A DNA stretch of 64,000 nucleotides from Pseudomonas grimontii. Its GTDB lineage: Bacteria > Pseudomonadota > Gammaproteobacteria > Pseudomonadales > Pseudomonadaceae. Below the pieces are notes generated by a model, which had not been told where the DNA came from, made no database searches, and saw only the letters and a program-made list of their open reading frames with translations. Positions within the stretch are counted from its first letter, which is position 1. The number at the start of each line of letters is the position of its first letter. This document shows positions 16,448-24,124 of this stretch, piece by piece. Position numbers and translations under genes: made by a program. The stretch is taken from positions 186,001 through 250,000 of the forward strand of contig NZ_VFES01000008.1 of the NCBI RefSeq assembly GCF_007858185.1, in the 5' to 3' direction.

Positions 16448-18178
16448 ATGCCCAGCTCCTCAACGCCTCTCAATGCCTGCCAACTGCACATCCCGCACAC
16501 CGATCAGGTCTGCGCGTGGCTGATGCAACATGCCGGGTTGAAAACCGTTGACCTGGAGCGCGCCCGACGCCTGTCCCAGGAGGGCGGCGACACCGAGTTG
16601 CTCGGCCTGCTCACGCGCTTGGGGCTGGTCTCGGAAGTGGAACTGGCCCGTGCCTGGGCTGACCTGCTCGGCGCACCGCTGCTGCTGGCCGATGCTGCGC
16701 CGCCGCTGCTGGACCCATTGCCGGTACTGACCGAACGTTTCATGCGCCATTACCAGGTGGTGCCCGTGGGCTGGAGCCAGGGCGGCCTGCGGGTGCTGGC
16801 CGCCAACCCGTCGCTGGTCTACCCGTTCCAGGCCATGGCCTATGCCTGCGGCGTGCCGGTGTGGCTGGCCGTGGGCCCGCGCAACGAAGTCGAAACCCTG
16901 ATCGAGCGCTACTACGGCCAGGGCCGTTCGGCCATGGGCACCCTGATCGAAAACCTCGACGAGCAGGGCGGCGCCCTCGAAGACATCGAACACCTCAAGG
17001 ACATGGCCTCCGAAGCGCCGGTGATTCGCCTGGTCAACCTGATCCTGCAGCGCGCGGTAGAGCATCGCGCCTCGGACATTCATATCGAACCCTTCGAAAA
17101 CCAGCTTAAGGTGCGCTACCGCATCGACGGCGTGCTGCACGAAGCCGAAGCCCCACCGTCCAGTTCGTCGGCAGCGGTGATTTCGCGGGTGAAGATCATG
17201 GCGCGCCTGGACATCGCCGAGCGGCGCCTGCCCCAGGACGGGCGCATCATGCTGCGCATCCAGGGCAAGGAGCTGGACTTACGGGTGTCCACGGTGCCCA
17301 CCAGTTTTGGCGAATCGGTGGTCATGCGTTTGCTCGACCGCCAGACCGTGCAGTTCGATTTCCAGAGCCTGGGCTTTGATGGCCAGCGCCTGGAAACCTT
17401 CCTCGAAGTGCTCGAGCGGCCCCACGGCATCCTGCTCGTCACCGGGCCCACCGGCTCGGGCAAGACCACCACCCTGTACACCGCGTTGTCGCGGCTCAAT
17501 ACCGCCGAGCGCAAGATCATCACCGTCGAAGACCCGGTGGAATACCAACTTGAGGGCATCAACCAGATCCAGGTGAAACCGGCCATCGGCCTGGATTTCG
17601 CCGGCGCGTTGCGCTCCATCGTGCGCCAGGACCCGGACGTGATCATGATCGGTGAAATCCGCGACCTGGAAACCTGCCGCATCGCCATCCAGTCGTCCCT
17701 CACCGGCCACCTGGTGCTTTCGACCCTGCACACCAACAGCGCGGCGGCGAGTATCACGCGCTTGCTGGACATGGGCGTCGAAAGCTACCTGATCGCCTCG
17801 ACCGTCAACGGCATCCTCGCCCAGCGCCTGGTACGGCGCCTGGACCCGGCCACCCGCGAAGCCTTCGAAGCGCCGCCGGAGTTGATCGCCGAACATGGCC
17901 TCGACCGGTTTACCGAGCAGCGCCCGATCATGCTCTATCGCCCCCGCGCCGATGCGCCGGGCGGCGGTTACCACGGCCGCAGTGCAATCACCGAACTGCT
18001 GGTGATGAACGACGAACTGCGCAGCCTGTTGATGCGCCAGGCCGACGCCGCCACCCTCGAACAGGCTGCTCGTCGTGGCGGCCTGCGCACTTTGCATGAA
18101 GAGGGCCTGCGCCAGGCCGTGGCCGGTGTCACGTCACTTGAAGAAGTGCTGCGCGTCACCCGGGGAGAGGGCGCGTGA
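16448..18178 (+). CDS. gspE: Type II secretion ATPase GspE
   Basis: Cytoplasmic hexameric ATPase that powers pseudopilus assembly, 576 residues. An N-terminal GspE/MshE-type domain precedes the motor. Walker A is GPTGSGKT (about 333-340), with the Asp box (VEDPVEY), Walker B (DPDVIMIGEIRD, about 395-406) and His box (STLHTNSA). Unusually, the region after LVRRLDP has no cysteines, so the zinc-binding tetracysteine motif of many GspE/PilB proteins is absent. It overlaps gspF by 4 bp and starts an 11-gene operon in which neighbours are separated by 20 bp at most and mostly overlap. Confidence 0.93.
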   Translation: MPSSSTPLNACQLHIPHTDQVCAWLMQHAGLKTVDLERARRLSQEGGDTELLGLLTRLGLVSEVELARAWADLLGAPLLLADAAPPLLDPLPVLTERFMRHYQVVPVGWSQGGLRVLAANPSLVYPFQAMAYACGVPVWLAVGPRNEVETLIERYYGQGRSAMGTLIENLDEQGGALEDIEHLKDMASEAPVIRLVNLILQRAVEHRASDIHIEPFENQLKVRYRIDGVLHEAEAPPSSSSAAVISRVKIMARLDIAERRLPQDGRIMLRIQGKELDLRVSTVPTSFGESVVMRLLDRQTVQFDFQSLGFDGQRLETFLEVLERPHGILLVTGPTGSGKTTTLYTALSRLNTAERKIITVEDPVEYQLEGINQIQVKPAIGLDFAGALRSIVRQDPDVIMIGEIRDLETCRIAIQSSLTGHLVLSTLHTNSAAASITRLLDMGVESYLIASTVNGILAQRLVRRLDPATREAFEAPPELIAEHGLDRFTEQRPIMLYRPRADAPGGGYHGRSAITELLVMNDELRSLLMRQADAATLEQAARRGGLRTLHEEGLRQAVAGVTSLEEVLRVTRGEGA

Positions 18179-19377
18179 GCCTGTTCAAATACCGCGCCCT
18201 CGACAGCCAGGGCCAGGCGCAAAACGGCACCCTCGAAGCCAAGGACCAGGACGCCGCCGTCGCCGCGCTGCACAAGCGCGGCTTGCTGCTGTTGCAGATT
18301 GAGGTGGCGGGTGCCCAGGGCCTGCGCAAGGCCTTTGGCCGGGGTCAGTTGAACGGCGCGGCGCTGGTCAGTTTCACTCAACAGTTGGCCACGCTATTGG
18401 GGGCTGGCCAGCCGCTGGAACGCTCCCTGGGCATCCTGCTCAAGCAGCCCGGCCAGCCGCAGACCCGTGCGTTGATCGAGCGCATCCGCGAACAGGTCAA
18501 GGCCGGCCAGCCGCTATCCAAGGCGCTGGAGGCGGAGGGCAGCCAGTTCTCGCCGCTGTACTTGAGCATGGTCCGCGCCGGTGAGGCGGGCGGTGCCCTC
18601 GAAGACACCCTGCGCCAGCTCAGCGACTACCTGGAGCGCAGCCAGTTACTCAGGGGCGAAGTGATCAATGCGCTGATCTACCCGGCCTTTCTGGTGGTCG
18701 GCGTGCTCGGTTCGCTGGCCCTGCTGCTGGCCTACGTGGTGCCGCAGTTCGTGCCGATCTTCAAGGACCTGGGCGTGCCGATTCCGCTGATCACCGAGGT
18801 GATCCTGGGCCTCGGCCAATTCCTCGGGGCCTACGGCCTGGCGGTGCTGGCCGGGTTGGTTGTCGGCGCCTGGGCCCTGGCCGCGCGCTTGCGCGATCCC
18901 CAGCGCCGCGAACGCTATGACCGCCGCGTTCTGGGTATCCGCATTATCGGCCCGTTGCTGCAACGGGTCGAAGCCGCCCGCCTGGCGCGCACCCTCGGCA
19001 CGCTGCTGAGCAACGGCGTGGCGCTGCTGCAAGCGTTGGTGATTGCCCGCCAGGTCTGCACCAACCGCGCCCTGCAAGCCCAGGTCGCCCAGGCCGCCGA
19101 GTCGGTCAAGGGCGGCGGCACTCTGGCCAGTGCCTTCGGCAGCGAACCGCTGCTGCCCGATCTGGCGTTGCAAATGATTGAAGTCGGCGAACAGGCCGGC
19201 GAACTCGACAGCATGCTGCTCAAGGTCGCCGAAGTGTTCGACGTTGAAGCCAAACGCGGCATCGACCGCCTGCTCGCCGCGCTGGTGCCGTCCCTGACTG
19301 TGGTCATGGCGGTGCTGGTGGCGGTGATCATGCTGGCGATCATGCTGCCGCTGATGAGCCTGACCAGCAATATATGA
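18175..19377 (+). CDS. gspF: Type II secretion inner-membrane platform protein GspF
   Basis: Polytopic inner-membrane protein of 400 residues. Two GspF repeats are visible (FTQQLATLLGAGQPLERSLGIL and ARTLGTLLSNGVALLQALVIA), with three hydrophobic segments: about 165-195, 215-235, and the C-terminal AALVPSLTVVMAVLVAVIMLA. It couples the GspE motor to the pseudopilins. The start overlaps the gspE stop by 4 bp and gspG begins 20 bp downstream. Confidence 0.93.
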   Translation: MSLFKYRALDSQGQAQNGTLEAKDQDAAVAALHKRGLLLLQIEVAGAQGLRKAFGRGQLNGAALVSFTQQLATLLGAGQPLERSLGILLKQPGQPQTRALIERIREQVKAGQPLSKALEAEGSQFSPLYLSMVRAGEAGGALEDTLRQLSDYLERSQLLRGEVINALIYPAFLVVGVLGSLALLLAYVVPQFVPIFKDLGVPIPLITEVILGLGQFLGAYGLAVLAGLVVGAWALAARLRDPQRRERYDRRVLGIRIIGPLLQRVEAARLARTLGTLLSNGVALLQALVIARQVCTNRALQAQVAQAAESVKGGGTLASAFGSEPLLPDLALQMIEVGEQAGELDSMLLKVAEVFDVEAKRGIDRLLAALVPSLTVVMAVLVAVIMLAIMLPLMSLTSNI

Positions 19378-19397
19378 ACCCTTAAGGAAACACGCTG

Positions 19398-19823
19398 ATG
19401 CGCCATACCCGATTCAAGCCCGCCCGCCGCCAGGGCGGTTTTACCTTGTTGGAAATGCTCGCGGTGATCGTGCTGCTGGGCATCGTCGCGACCATCGTGG
19501 TACGCCAGGTCGGCGGCAATGTGGACAAGGGCAAATACGGCGCGGGCAAGGCCCAACTGGCCAGCCTGAGCATGAAGATCGAAAGCTACGGCCTGGACGT
19601 CGGCTCGCCGCCCAAGACCCTGCAGCAACTGGTCGACAAGCCGGGCAACAGCGCCGGTTGGGCCGGGCCGTATGCCAAGCCGTCGGACCTCAAGGACCCG
19701 TTCGGCCATGCCTTCGGCTATCGCTTCCCCGGTGAGCACGGTGCGTTCGACCTGATTTTCTACGGCCAGGACGGCCAGCCCGGCGGCGAAGGCTACAGCG
19801 CCGACCTGGGCAACTGGGAATAA
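19398..19823 (+). CDS. gspG: Major pseudopilin GspG
   Basis: Major pseudopilin of 141 residues. Its prepilin leader ends in a Gly followed by FTLLEMLAVIVLLGIVATIVV, with the conserved Glu5 needed for assembly. The C-terminal part (DPFGHAFGYRFPGEHGAFDLIFYGQDGQPGGEGYSADLGNW) has the GspG signature and calcium-loop residues. A peptidase of the PilD/GspO type must process it; none is in the window, so a shared PilD elsewhere is expected. Confidence 0.94.
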   Translation: MRHTRFKPARRQGGFTLLEMLAVIVLLGIVATIVVRQVGGNVDKGKYGAGKAQLASLSMKIESYGLDVGSPPKTLQQLVDKPGNSAGWAGPYAKPSDLKDPFGHAFGYRFPGEHGAFDLIFYGQDGQPGGEGYSADLGNWE

Positions 19824-19832
19824 CCCACGACC

Positions 19833-20264
19833 ATGGCCAACGCCCAACGCGGCTTTACCCTGCTGGAGATGCTGGTGGTGATCGTCTTGATCAGCATCGC
19901 GGCCGGGTTGGTAGGGTTTGGCCTGCAACAGGGCCTGCGCGCCGCCAAAGAGCGCCAGGCCGTCGGGCAGGTGGTCGAGGCATTGCGCAGCACGCGGGCG
20001 CGGGCGATTGTCAGTGGCACCACCGAAAGCACGTTGTTCGATTTGCGCAACCTCAGCGTGCAGGCGCCGGGCCGTCCGAAAAAGTATTGGCCGGCCGGGC
20101 TGCAGGTGACCCTGCACACTGCCGAGCAAGCCGGCGCTGCGGTGGATTTCTACCCCGATGGCAGTTCCACCGGCGGCCACGTGTTGCTGGCCAACGGCAG
20201 TCGGCGTTGGCGCATCGACATCGGCTGGCTGACTGGCAGCGTGCAGTCCAAGGCCTTGCCATGA
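19833..20264 (+). CDS. gspH: Minor pseudopilin GspH
   Basis: Minor pseudopilin of 143 residues with leader MANAQRG and the N-terminal helix FTLLEMLVVIVLISIAAGLV including Glu5. The body contains RSTRARAIVSGTTES, where family members carry a similar Arg-rich helix end. It begins 9 bp after gspG and overlaps gspI by 4 bp. Confidence 0.88.
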   Translation: MANAQRGFTLLEMLVVIVLISIAAGLVGFGLQQGLRAAKERQAVGQVVEALRSTRARAIVSGTTESTLFDLRNLSVQAPGRPKKYWPAGLQVTLHTAEQAGAAVDFYPDGSSTGGHVLLANGSRRWRIDIGWLTGSVQSKALP

Positions 20265-20629
20265 AGCGCCAGGCGGGGTTTACCCTGCTGGAAATGCTCG
20301 CCGCGCTGACGTTGATGGCGATCTGTAGCACGGTGCTGCTGGTCGCCTTCGGCCAGAGCGCGCGCTCGTTGTTGCAGGTGTCCCACAGCGACCGCCTGAC
20401 CCATGCCGCCTTGAGTGTGATGGATCAGGAAGGCATGGGCCCTTTGGCCAGCGGCACACGCCAGGGCGAGTTGAACGGTATCGCCTGGCAACTGCGTATC
20501 GCCCAGCAGCCCAGCCGCATTGGTCAGGCGCATTTGTTCAGGCTTGACCTCACCGTCAGCGAAGGCCCGCGCCAGGCCAGTTTCAGCACCTTGAAACTGC
20601 GCGCTGCCGGCGTCGGGGCCGGATTGTGA
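20261..20629 (+). CDS. gspI: Minor pseudopilin GspI
   Basis: Minor pseudopilin of 122 residues. The ATG at 20261, overlapping the gspH stop, gives a short leader MKRQAG and then FTLLEMLAALTLMAICSTVLL. It belongs to the tip complex with GspJ and GspK by family and gene order. The start was preferred over an upstream in-frame one at 20087 that would lie inside gspH. Confidence 0.87.
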   Translation: MKRQAGFTLLEMLAALTLMAICSTVLLVAFGQSARSLLQVSHSDRLTHAALSVMDQEGMGPLASGTRQGELNGIAWQLRIAQQPSRIGQAHLFRLDLTVSEGPRQASFSTLKLRAAGVGAGL

Positions 20630-21255
20630 AGGCGCGTCAGCAGGGCTTTACCTTGCTTGAGATCATGATCGTACTCAGCCTGCTCGGGGTGTTGCTGACC
20701 CTGGTCGGCGGCGCGTTGCTGGGCGCCAATCGCGCCGTGCTCAAGGCCCAGCGCTACACGGTCAGCCTGGATGAAATGCGTGCCGCGCAGCAGTTTTTGC
20801 GCACCGCCATCAGCGAGGCGTTGCCGCTGGATGTGACCGAGGACGACAGCCAGACCGATGGTTTTTTTGCCGGTGGGCCGCAGCGCATGCAGTTTGTCGC
20901 GACCTTGCCCGGTGTGCTTGGTGGCGGGATTCAGCGCTTCACCTTGCAGTTGGTGGGCCCTGAGTCGCAGCGCGACTTGCAGGTGGCGTTCGCGCGGTTT
21001 GAGTCCGCGGCGCAAGTCAGCGTCCCGGCCTCGCGCAGTGAGCCGCAGGTGTTGTTGAAGGGGGTCGAGGACCTGCAATTCAGCTATCGCGGGGTGTCGC
21101 CCAAGGGCCAGGCCACCGGCTGGATCAGCGAGTGGCCGTGGACCAAGCGCCTGCCTTACACGGTGCGGATTGACGCGCGGGTGAATGGCCCGGTGCCGTG
21201 GGTGACCCAGGTGGTTGCCTTGCGCCTGAACCTGTCCGGCGGGGCACCCGAATGA
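20626..21255 (+). CDS. gspJ: Minor pseudopilin GspJ
   Basis: Minor pseudopilin of 209 residues starting at a GTG that overlaps the gspI stop. The leader MKARQQG is followed by FTLLEIMIVLSLLGVLLTLVGG. The C-terminal half contains 'GVEDLQFSYRG' and a final beta-rich segment typical of GspJ. It overlaps gspK by 4 bp. Confidence 0.88.
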   Translation: MKARQQGFTLLEIMIVLSLLGVLLTLVGGALLGANRAVLKAQRYTVSLDEMRAAQQFLRTAISEALPLDVTEDDSQTDGFFAGGPQRMQFVATLPGVLGGGIQRFTLQLVGPESQRDLQVAFARFESAAQVSVPASRSEPQVLLKGVEDLQFSYRGVSPKGQATGWISEWPWTKRLPYTVRIDARVNGPVPWVTQVVALRLNLSGGAPE

Positions 21256-21977
21256 TCCAGCATCAACGCGGTGTGGCCCTGCTGCTGGTGCTGTGGGTGC
21301 TGGCCTTGCTCAGTCTGTTGCTCGGCGGTTTGGCCGGTTGGGTGCAACTGGAAACACGCCAGGCCGCCTGGCACCGCCAGCACACCCAGGCGGTGCTGGC
21401 GGCCGAGGCCGGGGTGGCGCTGGCGATGCAAGCCGTCGCCGACCCGTTGCAGCGCAAGCAGTGGATTGCCGACGGGCGTGAAATCCCGCTGGTGTTCGAC
21501 GATGCGCAGCTGCGCGTCAGCCTGCACAGCGAGCGCGGCAAGCTGTATTTGAACAGCGCCGAGGTGGGTGATTTTGCCCGCCTGGCCCTGGCCTGCGGTG
21601 CGACCCAGGCCCAGGCCAACCAACTCGCCAGAGCCCTGGAGGTGCGGCGTAACCAGGGCCTGGCGCCGTTTCGGGTGGTGGAAGAAGTGCGCCAACTGCC
21701 GGGCATGACCCAGGCGCTGTACAGCGAACTGGTGCCCGAGATCAGCCTGTGGAGCGGCCTGGACCGGCCCGATCCGGCATTCGCCAGTGCCTTGATGCGC
21801 CGCGCACTGAACCTGCCGCACCAAAGCGCGGTGGGTGCCGATCCCGGCGACGTGCTGGTGGTCAGCAGCCGCGCCCAACGCCCCGGTGGTTACCACGCCC
21901 AGGTGCAAGCCACCGTGTTATTGAGCCCCGCGCAAGGCAGCGCACAACCTTATCGAGTCTTACGTTGGCAAGAATGA
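21252..21977 (+). CDS. gspK: Minor pseudopilin GspK
   Basis: Atypical pseudopilin of 241 residues that caps the pseudopilus tip. The leader MIQHQRG is followed by VALLLVLWVLALLSLLLGG, which lacks Glu5, as is normal for GspK. The helix-hairpin-like part (ARALEVRRNQGLAPFRVVEEVRQLPGM) fits the family. At 241 residues it is shorter than the roughly 300-330 of many GspK proteins. The start at 21252 overlaps the gspJ stop. Confidence 0.87.
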   Translation: MIQHQRGVALLLVLWVLALLSLLLGGLAGWVQLETRQAAWHRQHTQAVLAAEAGVALAMQAVADPLQRKQWIADGREIPLVFDDAQLRVSLHSERGKLYLNSAEVGDFARLALACGATQAQANQLARALEVRRNQGLAPFRVVEEVRQLPGMTQALYSELVPEISLWSGLDRPDPAFASALMRRALNLPHQSAVGADPGDVLVVSSRAQRPGGYHAQVQATVLLSPAQGSAQPYRVLRWQE

Positions 21978-23017
21978 ACGAACAGTTAACCGCGCGGCTT
22001 CAGTCGCTGGCGCAGCCCATCACCCAGCGCTGGCGCGGCAGCCTGCTGCAACTGGGCTGGCGCCTGTGGCTCAAGGAGCTGCGTGGCTGCCTGCCGGCGT
22101 GGTTGTCGTTCGCCGATATCCCCGAGCATGTCTACGCCTGGCCGCTGACCGCACCGGTCGAAAAGCTGCCTGGCGAAGCGCGTCAGGTGCTGGTGCTGCC
22201 GCCGGAAACAGTGCTGGTGCAAACCCTGCAGTTGCCCCCGGCGACGGCGCGCAACCTGTCGACGGTGGTCGGCTATGAACTGGACCGCTTCACGCCGTTC
22301 GACGCTGCCCAGTTGTACTTTGTCGCGCGCCAGGAGCGCCGCACCCCCACGCATTTGCACGTCACGCTGGTGGCGATCCTGCGTGAGCGTCTCGACCAGA
22401 TCCTCAATGACTGCGCGGCCCTCGGCTTGCAGCCCCATGCGGTGGATGTCGCCGATAGCGCAGGCAAACCCATGGGCATCGATTTGCTGCCGGCGCCATT
22501 GCGTCCCCGCCAGCGCCCCCAGGGCAAGGGCCTGCAACGCAGCCTGCCGTGGTTGTGCGGCGCCTTGCTGATTGCGGCGATGCTGCTGTGGCTCGACGAC
22601 CGCCAGCGCGTGCTCGATGCCATGCAGCACAGTGTGCGCGAGCAGAAAGCCCAGGTCGCCGAGATCCAGGCCCTGCGCCAGCAATTGCTCAATACCCGTG
22701 GCGCCGCCCAGTACCTGATTCGCCGCAAGGCCGCCCAACCACCGTTGGCGGCGCTGCTCAACGAACTGACCGCGTGCCTGCCCTCGGACACCTGGCTCGA
22801 CCAGTTGGAAGTCAACGACGGCGCCGACGTGTCCTTCTCCGGGCAGAGCGCCAAGGCCAGTGCCTTGATCACTCGGATCAAGGGTTGCCACAGCCTGGAA
22901 AACGCCCAGTTCGAAGGGGTGATCCAACCCGATGCGCAAACCGGCAAGGATCAATTTTCCTTGCGCGCCCACCTGCACCAGGAGGCCGCTGATGCGCCGA
23001 CCACTGACACCCCGTGA
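21974..23017 (+). CDS. gspL: Type II secretion protein GspL (PilN-like C-terminus)
   Basis: Bitopic inner-membrane component of 347 residues linking the GspE motor to the periplasm. The cytoplasmic part has an actin-like fold remnant (VLPPETVLVQTLQLPPATARNLSTVVGYELDRFTPF region at about 70-105). One transmembrane helix lies near 185-205 (SLPWLCGALLIAAMLLWL), followed by a coiled coil and a ferredoxin-like PilN domain. It is translationally coupled to gspK (4-bp overlap) and overlaps gspM by 26 bp. Confidence 0.85.
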   Translation: MNEQLTARLQSLAQPITQRWRGSLLQLGWRLWLKELRGCLPAWLSFADIPEHVYAWPLTAPVEKLPGEARQVLVLPPETVLVQTLQLPPATARNLSTVVGYELDRFTPFDAAQLYFVARQERRTPTHLHVTLVAILRERLDQILNDCAALGLQPHAVDVADSAGKPMGIDLLPAPLRPRQRPQGKGLQRSLPWLCGALLIAAMLLWLDDRQRVLDAMQHSVREQKAQVAEIQALRQQLLNTRGAAQYLIRRKAAQPPLAALLNELTACLPSDTWLDQLEVNDGADVSFSGQSAKASALITRIKGCHSLENAQFEGVIQPDAQTGKDQFSLRAHLHQEAADAPTTDTP

Positions 23018-23603
23018 ACGCCGTGGCGCGGCCCTGATCGCCCTGGCCCTGGTGCTCGGCGCCGGTTACTGGCTGTTGATCGACAGTTGGTTCGCCGGCC
23101 CCTTGCGCAGCATGGGCGAGCAAGCCGAGCAGTTGCGTGAACAGCAGCAACGCTACGCCGGTGTGTTGCGCCAGGGCGACAGCCTGCGCCAGCAATTGGA
23201 GCAAGCGCGGCAGGACCCGGCCAGCAGCACCAGCCTGTTGCCCGGCGACGACCCGAGCGCGGTGGCGGCGGACCTGATGCAACGCATCGCCGACCTGATC
23301 AACAGCCGCGCCGGCCTCGGTGGCGGTTGCAGCCTGACCCAGCGCATGCCCATCACCCCGGAGCAGGACGATGCCGAGCCCTATCGCCAGGTCAAGGTCA
23401 GCCTGACCCTCAACTGCGCCATCGAACCCTTGACCGCGATCCTGCATGAGCTGGAGTACCAACGGCCGTTTCTGTTTGTCGATGAGATGAGCATTCGCCG
23501 CCCACCGAACGCGCCGGCCAGCGGTGGCGCCGGGCAACTGGTGGTGCACCTGTTGGTACGCGGTTACCTGCAACCGGCCGCCGCCCGGCAGGTGCAACGA
23601 TGA
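22992..23603 (+). CDS. gspM: Type II secretion protein GspM (PilO/GspMb-like)
   Basis: Inner-membrane protein of 203 residues with a single N-terminal transmembrane helix (AALIALALVLGAGYWLLI), a coiled coil (EQAEQLREQQQRYAGVLRQG) and a periplasmic ferredoxin-like domain. This architecture and its place after gspL identify the GspM role. The ATG at 22992 was chosen over an upstream in-frame start deeper inside gspL. Two periplasmic cysteines (GGGCSLTQ and LTLNCAIE) could form a disulfide. Confidence 0.8.
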   Translation: MRRPLTPRERRGAALIALALVLGAGYWLLIDSWFAGPLRSMGEQAEQLREQQQRYAGVLRQGDSLRQQLEQARQDPASSTSLLPGDDPSAVAADLMQRIADLINSRAGLGGGCSLTQRMPITPEQDDAEPYRQVKVSLTLNCAIEPLTAILHELEYQRPFLFVDEMSIRRPPNAPASGGAGQLVVHLLVRGYLQPAAARQVQR

Positions 23604-24124
23604 TCAATGTATTGCGTCCCCTGGAATGGCTGTTGCTCGGTGTGGCCGGGCTGTTGGGCCTGCTGATGGTCGGCATCCTCAGCAGCATCGGCGATGCGCC
23701 GCAGTGGTTGCCGGCGCCGGACCCCGATGCCCGCGCCACTACCGCCGCCAAGGTGCTGGTGGCGCCGAGCGCGACCCTCGAAAGCCTGGCCGGCACCTGG
23801 CAAACGCCGCTGTTCAGCCCCGACCGCAGCCCTGACCGCGCGGTGGGCCAAGCCGCCGTTTCCAGCCTGTCGAGCCTGGTGCTGACCGGTATCGTCCTCG
23901 ACGGCGACCTGCGCGTGGCGTTGCTCAAGCGTGCCGATGGCCCGCCGCTCAAAGTTCACCAGGGCCAGACCCTGCCCAACGGCTGGCGCCTGGAACACCT
24001 GACGCCCCGCGATGCCCGCTTTGTACTCGACGGTCGCACCCAAACCCTGAGCCTGCGTGCCCTGCGTTTGCCGCCGCCGTCCAGCACTCCCCCGATTACC
24101 CTTCCTCACGAGTCCACCCCTTGA
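23600..24124 (+). CDS. GspN/GspC-like type II secretion protein
   Basis: Inner-membrane protein of 174 residues with one N-terminal helix (LEWLLLGVAGLLGLLMVGIL) and a periplasmic domain containing 'LVLTGIVLDGDLRVALLKRADGPPLKVHQGQTLPNGWRLEHL', which resembles the homology region of GspC. No separate gspC is present in the operon, so this protein may fill the GspC role of connecting the inner-membrane platform to the secretin. It overlaps gspM and gspD by 4 bp each. Confidence 0.75.
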   Translation: MINVLRPLEWLLLGVAGLLGLLMVGILSSIGDAPQWLPAPDPDARATTAAKVLVAPSATLESLAGTWQTPLFSPDRSPDRAVGQAAVSSLSSLVLTGIVLDGDLRVALLKRADGPPLKVHQGQTLPNGWRLEHLTPRDARFVLDGRTQTLSLRALRLPPPSSTPPITLPHESTP